The notes under the pieces are model-generated. The model was not told the origin of the DNA and searched no databases. It saw only the letters and a list, made by a program, of their open reading frames with translations. Below, piece after piece: positions 1 through 7,394 of a stretch of DNA of 31,394 bases. The DNA is taken from positions 1 through 31,394 of IMG/VR virus record IMGVR_UViG_3300011113_000377. The stretch is one strand, 5' to 3'. The position numbers and the translations under genes were made by a program. This DNA is from a virus. Position 1 is the first letter of the stretch, and every line of letters starts with the position of its first letter.

Positions 1-705
1 ACTTTGACCGCTAGACCAGCACAATCAAAAAATAAAATCAGTCGTGTTTTACTCATGGAGAACATAATGAATCCAGAAGAATTAAAGGCTATGACAGCCG
101 ATCAATTGGTGGCCTTAGTGCTAGAAAAAGATCAACTTGTCAAGCAACTAGAAGCGCAAATCGAAGGCTTAAAATCTGAAAATGATCAATTGTCAGCGCC
201 AGAAGATGGCAGTATGGCAGACGGTCAAGAAGTTGAGATTGAGCTTGAAGGCGAAAATCTTGATAAAAAAAAGATGGCAATGGCTGAGGCCGCTGCTTTA
301 TCTGAAAAGGCTCAAGCTAAATTGATGAACGAATTGAACGCTCAAGTCACTGCTTTGTCTGAGCAAGTAAAATCTTTGAAAGCTGAAAAACATCAAGCTG
401 AAAGAAAACTTGTTATCGATGGATTACTCAACACTGGCAAGATTGCACCTAGTGAAATTTCAGCCGTTGAATCAGCCTATGATATCAAGGATAAATTCCC
501 AGCTATTTGGCAGTCATTCAGTGAGCGTAAAGCAAATCAAGCGATCAATCTCTCTGAAAAGGGACATGCTAGCACCGCTCAAGAAATCAGCTTTATTGAT
601 CAAGTCAATGAAATCAAAAAGACAAAAGGCATCACTTTCTCAGAAGCCTTAAATGTCATGAAAAACGAACAACCTGATGCATATATCAAACATTTCAAAG
701 GATAA
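1..705 (+). CDS. Prohead protease/scaffold protein, C-terminal part (5' truncated)
   Basis: The reading frame is open from base 1, so the gene enters from outside the window; 234 codons are visible. The first residues read T-L-T-x-R-P-A, which resembles from memory the SLT..P segment that ends the protease domain of Mu gpI-like phage proteases. After it come an acidic, Gln/Lys-rich helical stretch that looks coiled-coil (roughly 45-150) and a compact C-terminal part. That is the usual build of a protease fused to a scaffold, which fills the prohead, organises coat assembly and is then degraded. The neighbours (decoration and major capsid genes directly downstream) fit. No catalytic residues are visible because the N-terminal part is missing, so the protease assignment rests on a short motif. 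A strong internal start at 67 is listed separately. Confidence 0.5.
   Translation, partial: TLTARPAQSKNKISRVLLMENIMNPEELKAMTADQLVALVLEKDQLVKQLEAQIEGLKSENDQLSAPEDGSMADGQEVEIELEGENLDKKKMAMAEAAALSEKAQAKLMNELNAQVTALSEQVKSLKAEKHQAERKLVIDGLLNTGKIAPSEISAVESAYDIKDKFPAIWQSFSERKANQAINLSEKGHASTAQEISFIDQVNEIKKTKGITFSEALNVMKNEQPDAYIKHFKG
67..705 (+). CDS. Capsid scaffold protein from in-frame internal start
   Basis: ATG at 67 has GGAG at 57-60, six bases upstream, a much better start than the TTG at 4; the ATG at 55 lies at the edge of the GGAG itself. The 212-residue product is acidic at first (MNPEELKAM...), then rich in Gln, Lys, Glu and Ala with heptad-like spacing, and ends in a basic segment with aromatic residues. 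Scaffolds are typically helical, charged proteins whose basic C-terminus contacts the coat. Since the same frame continues upstream without a stop, this is probably a nested gene, as in lambda C/Nu3 and Mu I/Z: the full product carries the protease and the short one is the free scaffold. If no longer gene exists upstream, this is simply a stand-alone scaffold. It lies five bases before the decoration gene. Confidence 0.6.
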   Translation: MNPEELKAMTADQLVALVLEKDQLVKQLEAQIEGLKSENDQLSAPEDGSMADGQEVEIELEGENLDKKKMAMAEAAALSEKAQAKLMNELNAQVTALSEQVKSLKAEKHQAERKLVIDGLLNTGKIAPSEISAVESAYDIKDKFPAIWQSFSERKANQAINLSEKGHASTAQEISFIDQVNEIKKTKGITFSEALNVMKNEQPDAYIKHFKG

Positions 706-710
706 TAATC

Positions 711-1103
711 ATGAGCTTAAACAATCATGCTATCTATAAAACCTTCATCGCAGCTGCATCTATCACCGCTTTGACTCTTGTCAAACTTGATAACGCTGGC
801 AAAGTTACACCATGTACCGCAGCAACTGACATCCCCGTCGGTGTTGCTCAACTCTCTGGCGCAAGTGGTGATGCTATCAATGTATGTGTCAGCGGCGTGT
901 CTCGTGTTGTTGCTGGTGGTACAATCACCGCAGGCACTGATTTTTTTGTGATGCCTGGCACTGCTGGCAAAGTTTATGCTTATGACGGTTCAGCCGGTAG
1001 CACACAAATTATTGCAGGCCGCTTCTTGCCAAACGTTGCAAACACCGCAGCCAGTGCAAATGAAGAAATCGAAATCCTTGTAAATGTATCTTTAGGAGTC
1101 TAA
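711..1103 (+). CDS. Capsid decoration / head-stabilising protein (DUF2190-like)
   Basis: This 130-residue protein is rich in Gly, Ala, Thr and Val, with short hydrophobic beta strands and turns. It contains the pattern VKLD..GKVTP......IPVGVAQ, followed by Gly-rich turns, which I recognise as the DUF2190 type of small beta-barrel capsid protein. Such proteins sit on the outside of the capsid lattice and stabilise it after expansion. Its place between scaffold and major capsid protein supports the assignment. AGGA lies about nine bases before the ATG, and only four bases separate its stop from the coat gene. A virion decoration role is inferred from family resemblance and position; another small capsid accessory protein is possible. 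Confidence 0.65.
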   Translation: MSLNNHAIYKTFIAAASITALTLVKLDNAGKVTPCTAATDIPVGVAQLSGASGDAINVCVSGVSRVVAGGTITAGTDFFVMPGTAGKVYAYDGSAGSTQIIAGRFLPNVANTAASANEEIEILVNVSLGV

Positions 1104-1107
1104 TTAA

Positions 1108-2139
1108 ATGGCAAATCCATCTTATAGCAATCTTCATCCAGTAAATGAAATTCTTCGCAATCTCGCAATTGAAGCAATTCCTAGCGATGGCCAACTGATC
1201 GCCGATCAAGTGATTGAAAATGTTGATGTCAAAGCAATTGGTCCAACTGGCACTCTTTTAATTGAAGAAACACGCAACTTCATGGGATCTCCAGATGTTG
1301 ACGCTCAACGTGCACCAGGTGCAGACCGCCAAAGAATTGGCAACTTTGACCGTTCAAGCACAACCTTCTCAGCTAAGATTTATTCTCTTTCTGATGAGAT
1401 TGCACTTGAAGATATCAAGTATTCACAATATCCAGGCAACGAAGAACAAAGATCTTTCCGTAAGGTACAAAGATCAATGTTGCTCAATCGTGAAACTCGT
1501 TTAGCTAATCTCTTGTTTGGCGCTGGCAATTGGGGGAGTTATACTTCTGCTTTAGCAAGTCTTGCAAGTGGCTCAAATGGTACACAATGGAATCAAGCTG
1601 GCGCAGAACCTTTAACTGATCTTCATGCTCTAATCGATGTTATTCGTGCAAATTCTCATGGCATCCTCCCTGATACTTTAGTACTTGGGTATGGTGCTTT
1701 GCGTGCTTTATCCCGCAATGCTGAAGTACGTGGATTTTTCACTGCTGGCGCTACTCCTTCCGGTACTGCTGCCGGCAATCGCTTGATGAAAGATGACATG
1801 GTCATTTCCGTTCTTAAAGAAGTTTTAGGGATTCCAAATGTACATGTTGGCAGTGCTAGAAAAGAAACAGCAAACGCTGGCCTAACATCTTCTGAGGCTC
1901 AAATATGGACAGATGACAGCGTTTTCATGGGTATTATGAAGGGATCTGACGCTATTGCAAATAAGAACGGCGTCAAGGTCATGCCAGTGGCCGCTCTCAA
2001 TTTTGTTTATGAAGGCTATTCTTCTGGTGCTTATGATGATCTTGCTATGACCAAGAGAACCGTTTGGATGGAGCACACACATCAAGATAAGATTATCGCT
2101 CAAAACTACGGCTTTTTGCTCACTGATTGCTTAGCTTAA
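1108..2139 (+). CDS. Major capsid protein
   Basis: The 343-residue product has the size and build of a phage coat protein of the HK97 fold. It has an N-terminal helical part with IADQVIENVDVKAIG, a middle with SLSDEIALEDIKYSQ followed by a long helix with repeated Arg (RKVQRSMLLNRETRLANLLFG), then DTLVLGYGALRALSRN. The C-terminal half ends in a beta-rich stretch (KRTVWMEHTHQDKIIAQNYGFLLTDC). This pattern (a DE..DI helix, then a conserved 'gallRaL..N..V' segment, then a tail asking for strands) is common in coat proteins of phages whose heads resemble Mu or marine siphoviruses. It assembles into the icosahedral shell. AGGAG at 1093-1097 provides the ribosome binding site. Codon use looks slightly more regular than in its neighbours, as expected for a highly expressed gene. 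Confidence 0.85.
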   Translation: MANPSYSNLHPVNEILRNLAIEAIPSDGQLIADQVIENVDVKAIGPTGTLLIEETRNFMGSPDVDAQRAPGADRQRIGNFDRSSTTFSAKIYSLSDEIALEDIKYSQYPGNEEQRSFRKVQRSMLLNRETRLANLLFGAGNWGSYTSALASLASGSNGTQWNQAGAEPLTDLHALIDVIRANSHGILPDTLVLGYGALRALSRNAEVRGFFTAGATPSGTAAGNRLMKDDMVISVLKEVLGIPNVHVGSARKETANAGLTSSEAQIWTDDSVFMGIMKGSDAIANKNGVKVMPVAALNFVYEGYSSGAYDDLAMTKRTVWMEHTHQDKIIAQNYGFLLTDCLA

Positions 2140-2155
2140 GCTTGATTAAATTCCT

Positions 2156-3076
2156 ATGTATTGTTCTCATTGCCTTAATATTTTCAATAGTGTGGTTCAC
2201 TTAGCGGAAGCCGGTGATGCAGATACGCAGGCAATAGAAGATCTTAGGAGACAATGGATTGATGAACGCAATCCACAAATGAGACTCCTCTTAAAGATGA
2301 GGCTGGATGTGCTTATAAAAGAAGTCAATTCGGCTAAAACTTTTGAGGAAGAGATGAAAAAAGCAACAAATCGATTATATCGAGCAATTGCTGAAATGGT
2401 GCAACAAGGTCAAGGGCAAATGCTTGTTGCGATGTCACCTGATGAACTTAAATCTTTTTTAATCTCAAGTGGCATGGGAGACGCTTTGATGTATTTTGAG
2501 CGTTCTCAAGTGGGCATAGTGGAATTGATCAATAAAGCTACGATCGCGATTGATCCTGAGTTTAGATCAGCACCTCCCAACATCATTCAAGCTATTGCTC
2601 AACAGACTTCATCACAAGTGTTTGATGCTCAGATCTTGCCTTCGCTTAGTAGTGCAATTCGCAATATGGCAACAACTGCCGTCATTGTGGGGAGCTCTAA
2701 GCCGGCACTTGATCAGATGAGAGTTGCATTTGATAAGTCAGTTGGCATTGGTACAACTCAAGCCAGAACGAAGATCGCTGAATTTGGCAGGTCTATCAAT
2801 GCCTTAAATGCTGATGAAGCTGGCTTAGAAAACTTCATTTATGTAGGACCTAAAGACGGTATCACTAGACCATTTTGTCGCAAACTTGTTGGAAAAGTGC
2901 TATCTAAAAAGCAAATTATCAAGCTTGATAATGGGCAACCTTCAAGCGGTCCTCCATTGACTTCAGGCGGTGGCTATAATTGCAGACACTCATGGGCTCC
3001 AGTTAGCAAGGGATTTCTAAAGGTCAATGATTTGACGGTGGTTTCAGATAGTGAAATTAAGGATATAATGATATGA
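2156..3076 (+). CDS. Minor head protein, Mu gpF / SPP1 gp7-like head morphogenesis
   Basis: This 306-residue protein carries the signature of phage minor head proteins near its C-terminus: D234-x3-R238-P-F-C241, then GGGYNCRHSW at 271-280. The two Cys and the NCRH sequence are conserved in the Mu gpF-like head morphogenesis domain. The N-terminal two thirds are helical and amphipathic. Such proteins are present in a few copies inside the capsid near the portal and act in head completion or DNA ejection. The first six residues, MYCSHC, contain a CxxC pair. No good ribosome binding site precedes the ATG at 2156, so the start is the weakest point of the call. The stop TGA overlaps the next start (ATGA). 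Confidence 0.75.
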   Translation: MYCSHCLNIFNSVVHLAEAGDADTQAIEDLRRQWIDERNPQMRLLLKMRLDVLIKEVNSAKTFEEEMKKATNRLYRAIAEMVQQGQGQMLVAMSPDELKSFLISSGMGDALMYFERSQVGIVELINKATIAIDPEFRSAPPNIIQAIAQQTSSQVFDAQILPSLSSAIRNMATTAVIVGSSKPALDQMRVAFDKSVGIGTTQARTKIAEFGRSINALNADEAGLENFIYVGPKDGITRPFCRKLVGKVLSKKQIIKLDNGQPSSGPPLTSGGGYNCRHSWAPVSKGFLKVNDLTVVSDSEIKDIMI

Positions 3077-3240
3077 AAACATTTTTAGCTTTGTTACCTC
3101 AACGATTCAGATGGTCAATTCATAATTTAATAGCACATCCATTAAGTGAAATCTGCTATCTTGTAGGCTTGGAGCAATTGAGCAACATCATACACGATTG
3201 CACAATTCCAGACCACAACACAGAGGAGGGAAGAGGATGA
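3073..3240 (+). CDS. Conserved 55-residue phage protein of unknown function
   Basis: The gene is short but well supported: its ATG overlaps the stop of the minor head gene (ATGA at 3073-3076), and its own stop overlaps the next start (ATGA at 3237-3240), so it is translationally coupled on both sides. The product begins MKTFLALLPQRFRWSIHNLI and continues AHPLSEICYLVGLEQLSNIIHD, then TIPDHNTEEGRG. The pattern RWSxHNxIAHPL...LG...HDxTxP recalls from memory small proteins annotated as hypothetical in many phages. There is no clear signal peptide or transmembrane segment, although the middle is moderately hydrophobic. Its function is unknown. Its place between two head genes suggests a role in the virion or in head assembly, which is an inference. 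Confidence 0.7.
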   Translation: MKTFLALLPQRFRWSIHNLIAHPLSEICYLVGLEQLSNIIHDCTIPDHNTEEGRG

Positions 3241-4187
3241 GAAAAGCACAACAAGGCAAAAATTATAATTTTATCTGGCAGTCTCCAGCTCCCTTAAGTG
3301 GTACTCCGTCAATTGCATTCTATCTTGAAAGTGGATCAGTTGGCGGCGCTATGACTCAAGGCAGAGCGGATTTAATAGCTACTGATCTAGATAGAGATAG
3401 AAGAGCAATCACTTTATCAGCATCTGCAACAGCTTTAAAACCTTTTCAAAGCGATGCATTCTTATTGACTGATGCAGATACTTTTTTTTCAATCAAGATT
3501 GTACGAATAGTAGGCAATCAATTGATCCTAGCTGATCCACTGCCTAGAGACATTTCTTTTACTGCCAATTCAACAATTCAATTTGCCAGCTGGCTTTATA
3601 CTTGCTCATCATCCAATGTCACAGCGTCTAAGCAGACAATCGCTTATGCAATTGAGTATGTGCAAAGTGAAGGTACTCAAACAATCAACCGAATTGAAAA
3701 GGGAAGTTTGAAGGTTGTGCCAAGGCCTTTTGATACTGGCTTAGATCATAATAAACTATGCTCAATCTTCCCTCATGTGGCAGATTTAGCACCTAGAAGA
3801 TCGAATGGTTTTGAGGAGCAGATATCATCATCACTTGATGAGTTGGCTTTATATGTTAGAGATTTAATTGTGCCTAGGGATGTTGATGAAGATGATATAC
3901 ATAATTCACATGATTTGCTACAGGCTCACGCTTATCTTGCGATTGCTCGTATCCATGAGCTTAATGGCAATATCGATTTAAGCGAAAAGATGAGATCCAG
4001 GGGTATTGAGTTGGCTGATCTATCTATGAAAACAATCAGCCTTGATTTAAACACTGATGGGATTATTCAAACAACTGAAAACAATCAAAGAGTGAGCGCC
4101 AGTAAAGACATTCGGGGGAATTTTGCCGGTCGAGTTGTTGGGGAATATGAAGCTCAATTTATACCTTCAAGAAATATGAGATGGTAA
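3237..4187 (+). CDS. Head-tail connector candidate / virion protein
   Basis: The 316-residue protein starts at 3237, where AGGAGGG at 3224-3230 lies six bases upstream; earlier in-frame starts have no such site. The N-terminal half (to about 130) is beta-rich and has a segment on values switching with position (SGSVGGAMTQ, FFSIKIVRIVGNQLILADPLPRD), the pattern of small adaptor-like beta domains. The C-terminal half has long helices (DDIHNSHDLLQAHAYLAIAR...MRSRGIELADLSM), which resembles helical head-tail adaptor proteins that bind below the portal. I do not recognise a specific family. Position after the minor head protein and before the head-closure and tail terminator genes supports a connector role, but it could be another neck or head protein. 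Confidence 0.5.
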   Translation: MRKAQQGKNYNFIWQSPAPLSGTPSIAFYLESGSVGGAMTQGRADLIATDLDRDRRAITLSASATALKPFQSDAFLLTDADTFFSIKIVRIVGNQLILADPLPRDISFTANSTIQFASWLYTCSSSNVTASKQTIAYAIEYVQSEGTQTINRIEKGSLKVVPRPFDTGLDHNKLCSIFPHVADLAPRRSNGFEEQISSSLDELALYVRDLIVPRDVDEDDIHNSHDLLQAHAYLAIARIHELNGNIDLSEKMRSRGIELADLSMKTISLDLNTDGIIQTTENNQRVSASKDIRGNFAGRVVGEYEAQFIPSRNMRW

Positions 4188-4697
4188 ATGAAAACAACTC
4201 TAAGCCTAAATCTGCCAGCGTTAAATTTAACTAAGCCGGTTATGACTGCAATCGCTCAAGACATCTTGGCAATCATCAAAATTAGGATTTATAAAGGCCT
4301 AGATTATAATTTAAGCAAGTTTAGAGCATATTCAACGAAGCCAATTTACATCAACTATAAATCAACAACATATAAAAGGCTTAAACCTAAAGGCGGAATA
4401 AAGAAGCCAAATAGCATGCTATTCCCTGGCGGTTATGCTGAATACAAAGAAAAGTCTAGAAAAAGATCAAATGCAATTGAAGGCCAAACCGCTGCGGTTG
4501 ATTTAACCTTATCGGGGATGATGCTTCAAAATTTTGTAGTGCTTGACTCAACAAATACAAAATTTACGATTGGTCTTTTGCCTCCAGTGCAAGACTATGG
4601 CTATGCAGTCAATCAAGATCGTGGTTTTATTGGTCTTGCTAAAAAAGAAGTTGATCAATTAGTTGAAATTGTTAAAGCAAATTTACTTGGAGAATAA
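4188..4697 (+). CDS. Head closure / virion morphogenesis protein (HK97 gp10-like) candidate
   Basis: This 169-residue basic protein starts directly after the previous stop (TAA then ATG). It begins with a hydrophobic amphipathic stretch, then a long, Lys/Tyr-rich middle (YKRLKPKGGIKKP), and ends with NQDRGFIGLAKKEVDQLVEIVK. A conserved R.F.GL followed by an amphipathic helix is typical of the Mu gpG / virion morphogenesis and HK97 gp10 families, which sit at the head-tail junction. The position between a connector candidate and the tail terminator candidate is the standard place for this family. Sequence similarity is limited to the end of the protein, so the call is moderate. Confidence 0.55.
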   Translation: MKTTLSLNLPALNLTKPVMTAIAQDILAIIKIRIYKGLDYNLSKFRAYSTKPIYINYKSTTYKRLKPKGGIKKPNSMLFPGGYAEYKEKSRKRSNAIEGQTAAVDLTLSGMMLQNFVVLDSTNTKFTIGLLPPVQDYGYAVNQDRGFIGLAKKEVDQLVEIVKANLLGE

Positions 4698-5155
4698 TGA
4701 TGGGAATTTATGAAGCACTGGATCATCTTATTGATCGAATAGAGGCTATCACGCCAAAGACCGACATTTATCATCATTTTGTCTGCATCAAAGACGCTCA
4801 GGGAAACACGCTATCGCTTGAAAGCAGATCAAATCAAAATAGGCTATTTGATATCTCTTTCAATACTCTTGCTCAAGATGATGGTCAAGCCGGCATCAGT
4901 GGCAGAAAGAGAATTGAGCTATCTTTAAGAATAAGATATGATATTGGTGGCGATCGAGGATTGCTTGAAAGAATGATAGCTGAAGACTCAAGCAACCTCA
5001 TCAACACATTGAAACAACCTGATTATGATTTTTCAATAACTGGTATCGTTTCTTTAATACCTGGTCAAGCCACTACTCAAGAGATCCAGAATGATCCTTC
5101 TCAAGTTGGCTATCTTCTAGTTTTACCATTTACTTTACTCTATTTGGAGGATTGA
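4697..5155 (+). CDS. Tail terminator candidate
   Basis: This 152-residue protein overlaps the previous stop by one base (TAATG). A second ATG at 4700 is spaced better from GGAG at 4689-4692, so translation may begin one codon later. It has an N-terminal helix (YEALDHLIDRIEAI), a beta-rich middle with an alternating pattern (RIELSLRIRYDIGGDRG), and a C-terminal strand (YLLVLPFTLLYLED). This alpha/beta build, size and place directly upstream of the tail tube gene match tail terminator proteins, which cap the tube and join it to the head. No family motif is visible; the assignment rests on size, fold-like pattern and gene order. Confidence 0.5.
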   Translation: MMGIYEALDHLIDRIEAITPKTDIYHHFVCIKDAQGNTLSLESRSNQNRLFDISFNTLAQDDGQAGISGRKRIELSLRIRYDIGGDRGLLERMIAEDSSNLINTLKQPDYDFSITGIVSLIPGQATTQEIQNDPSQVGYLLVLPFTLLYLED

Positions 5156-5156
5156 C

Positions 5157-6449
5157 ATGACAGTCACACACAGATCAATTTCCGTTGCCACCGAAGCAAC
5201 ATTCGGCAGTTTATCATCATCAACCGGCTTGCCTGATTTCAGTGGCTTGTCTTTCATTTCTTTACCATGTGAAAGAGATCCAGTAGTCATTTACGGCGAT
5301 GTTGTAGCCAATGAAAGACTTGAGACAAGAGACGGACCACATGGATTGCCTCCTGAACCTGATACCGTATGGAGTGGATCAAGTCGAGTGCAAAGACGCA
5401 CCGGTCAAGTACAAATCACAATGGATTTTACAACCGTTGGCAGTGGTGCAAATACTTATGCTTCAACCGGCTTAGGGAAATTATTAAATGCTGGATTTCT
5501 CACAAATCTTGCAGGCTTTACTTCCAGCGATACAGTTACCGCAGATGATGAGAATGTATTTACTCCAACTACTACCAATACAAATTATAAAATTGGTGGC
5601 GTTGTTTCTTCTCTTATCAATGGAAGATGTGAGTATTCATCAGTGACAGCAAACAATCGTGGCGGTGCTGGTAAAATTGGCGTATCTCCTGCATTTAGTG
5701 CAAATCCAACTGCTATTTACCCAATGCAAACTTGGTTTGCTCCCTATGGCGCTTCAAGCGGTCAAGTGGTCTCTTCTCTATGCTTTAGAGTTGACGGCGT
5801 TGGCTTCCGCACTTATGCCTACGGATGCAAACTAGCAAGTTTAAATATTTCCGTAAATGCTGGCAGAGTTATGGGGGAATTTACTTTTCAAGCGGCCTTA
5901 ATTCAAGATGATCATGGCAATGCAAGTGGACCAGTTGAACCGGTTGTTTTAAGTGGTGCAACTCAACATTTTAGAAATGCTTATGCTGTTGTTTCTGATG
6001 CAGTCACTTATTCAAGAACGAATGTAGTTGGCACAACCGGTGAAGAATTAAGCCGTATCGCTTTAGATGCAGAAGGCTTTACATTCAATATCTCTAACGC
6101 TTTAACTCCTAAAGGTCATTCAAATTCTATCTTGGGAATGTCTGATATGGAAGTTTCAAATGTTGATGTTGAATGCACTTTAACCTTATCATCAGTAAAT
6201 ACAACTTTAGCATCAGATTTTAATGATAGAGTTATTCGTCAAGTGTTAATAGGCACTGGACCAGTTGGGGATGGCAAAGGTATGGCTTTATTTATTCCTG
6301 CTGGTTATTTAACTGTTGATCCAAATAAATATGATGTAGCAGGTGAAATCGTCAAGCAAGTGTTGACCTACAAGCAAAGCCGTTTTGGTGGTGATGTAGG
6401 CACAACGCAGCCAGCAAATTCACCTGTGAGAGTTGCTCTAGGAATTTAA
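5157..6449 (+). CDS. Major tail tube protein
   Basis: This 430-residue protein is dominated by Gly, Ser, Thr, Val and Asn with strongly alternating beta strands. Its position between the terminator candidate and the tail assembly chaperone pair is diagnostic for the tail tube subunit. It begins SISVATEATFGSLSSSTG, an N-terminal arm similar to that of large tube proteins of marine and environmental siphophages. It is longer than the compact tube proteins (about 150-250), so it probably has an added Ig-like or surface domain. The gene starts two bases after the previous stop; GGAGG in TTTGGAGGATTGACATG gives a good ribosome binding site. It polymerises into hexameric rings around the tape measure. 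Confidence 0.75.
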   Translation: MTVTHRSISVATEATFGSLSSSTGLPDFSGLSFISLPCERDPVVIYGDVVANERLETRDGPHGLPPEPDTVWSGSSRVQRRTGQVQITMDFTTVGSGANTYASTGLGKLLNAGFLTNLAGFTSSDTVTADDENVFTPTTTNTNYKIGGVVSSLINGRCEYSSVTANNRGGAGKIGVSPAFSANPTAIYPMQTWFAPYGASSGQVVSSLCFRVDGVGFRTYAYGCKLASLNISVNAGRVMGEFTFQAALIQDDHGNASGPVEPVVLSGATQHFRNAYAVVSDAVTYSRTNVVGTTGEELSRIALDAEGFTFNISNALTPKGHSNSILGMSDMEVSNVDVECTLTLSSVNTTLASDFNDRVIRQVLIGTGPVGDGKGMALFIPAGYLTVDPNKYDVAGEIVKQVLTYKQSRFGGDVGTTQPANSPVRVALGI

Positions 6450-6453
6450 AACA

Positions 6454-6966
6454 ATGCTAAAATTCAGCACTACAACAACGATTGAAATTAAAATTGCAGT
6501 GTCTTGCGATCCTGCTTTAGATATGACTCCAGCCGAGATTTCCGCTTATCTTCAAGGGGATTTTGACTCCCTCAAGATCAAGCAAGATCAAGCGCCAACC
6601 TATTTTTTTATCAAGCCACTCTCTCCGGCTGATAGAGAAGAGATTGAAATTAAGGCTGGTGCATATACTAGATCGGAATTAGGCAGGATGATTTATCTTG
6701 ATCAGCCAGATGATCAAAAGACTCGTGCTTATTGGCATGACGCTTTATCTGATCAAGAAAAGAACGCATTCGCTCAATATCAATCCTATCTCAATCGTGT
6801 GTATGCTGAGACCGCTAAAAAGGCACTAGTACGAATTGAAGGCTTTGAAGGCAATGCTTGGGATGCGATCCAGTCTATCAAGCCAGATGCACATAGGATT
6901 TTGACAATCGCTGAAATCGTTGCTCATACGCAGAGACTTTCTCTTTTAGGTGATTCGGGAAAATAG
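6454..6966 (+). CDS. Tail assembly chaperone, short form (lambda gpG-like)
   Basis: The 170-residue product is acidic and mostly helical (PAEISAYLQGDF, LSPADREEIEIKAGAY, LSDQEKNAFAQYQSYLNRVY). It ends D-S-G-K-stop. In lambda-like tails the gene between tail tube and tape measure encodes a chaperone that coats the tape measure. Its stop codon TAG (6964-6966) follows directly after the slippery heptamer G GGA AAA, so part of the ribosomes should change frame and make the longer form listed separately. There is no clear Shine-Dalgarno next to the ATG (AATTTAAAACAATG), and translation may depend on coupling to the upstream tube gene. The chaperone role is inferred from position plus the frameshift architecture. 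Confidence 0.8.
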   Translation: MLKFSTTTTIEIKIAVSCDPALDMTPAEISAYLQGDFDSLKIKQDQAPTYFFIKPLSPADREEIEIKAGAYTRSELGRMIYLDQPDDQKTRAYWHDALSDQEKNAFAQYQSYLNRVYAETAKKALVRIEGFEGNAWDAIQSIKPDAHRILTIAEIVAHTQRLSLLGDSGK

Positions 6967-7394
6967 CAATCACATCCTCAATCTGGCTATCTCAAAATAA
7001 AGGGAGATCTTGGGGATGTGAGCAATGTAAATCTAAGCCAGGATTGAGACAACTTAGAGGAAATTGCGGTGGTCCATTTCAAAAGGGATTGCCTTATTTA
7101 GATGAAGATGAGCAAGGTTTATTCATTCCTGCTTATCGTGTGGCACCTGATAGCGATGAGGCTTTCAGCGAGCTTAAAATAAGATCCTGTCCTGTTGCAC
7201 TGGCCAATATGGCTGCGCCAATCGTCAATGCTTTTTTTAGTCATGTAAATGGTCTATTTGACATAAAAACATCTTATCCATCGCCGTCTTGTGCTATTGT
7301 TGAAGCAGTAGATTTATTGTATTATCATCATCAATTATTAAAGAACCGTCTTCATGAAAGACAGATGAGCGAGCTAAACAATGGCAGAAAATAA
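6454..7394 (+). CDS. Tail assembly chaperone, -1 frameshift fusion (gpGT-like)
   Basis: The long form is made by a -1 slip on GGGAAAA at 6957-6963. The zero frame is read to codon AAA (6961-6963) and translation then continues at ATA (6963-6965), giving about 313 residues. The -1 frame has a stop at 6951-6953 just upstream and is then open through 7391. The added 143 residues read IAITSSIWLSQNKGRSWGCE, and then QCKSKPGLRQLRGNCGG, so a CxxC pair and a third Cys lie upstream of the TTG at 7044 that a gene finder would choose. Cys-rich extensions are common in gpT-type domains, which contact the tape measure or tube. The last 14 bases overlap the tape measure start at 7381. There is no ribosome binding site for an independent start at 7044. 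Confidence 0.82.
6957..7021 (+). promoter_or_regulatory. Programmed -1 ribosomal frameshift signal
   Basis: The heptamer GGGAAAA (6957-6963) is in phase as G GGA AAA, the classical X XXY YYZ form close to lambda's GGGAAAG. The zero-frame stop TAG follows at once. After a six-base spacer (TAGCAA), TCACATCCTCAA at 6970-6981 can pair with TTGGGGATGTGA at 7010-7021: twelve pairs including one G-U wobble. Inside the loop ATCTC (6989-6993) can also pair with GAGAT (7004-7008). Slip site, spacer length and stem all match known bacterial -1 frameshift elements. Confidence 0.85.

Noticed and set aside
7044-7394. Separate 116-residue gene with a TTG start
   Set aside because: The frame is open upstream to the slip site, contains a CxxC segment before the TTG, and no ribosome binding site precedes 7044. 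It is better read as the frameshift extension.
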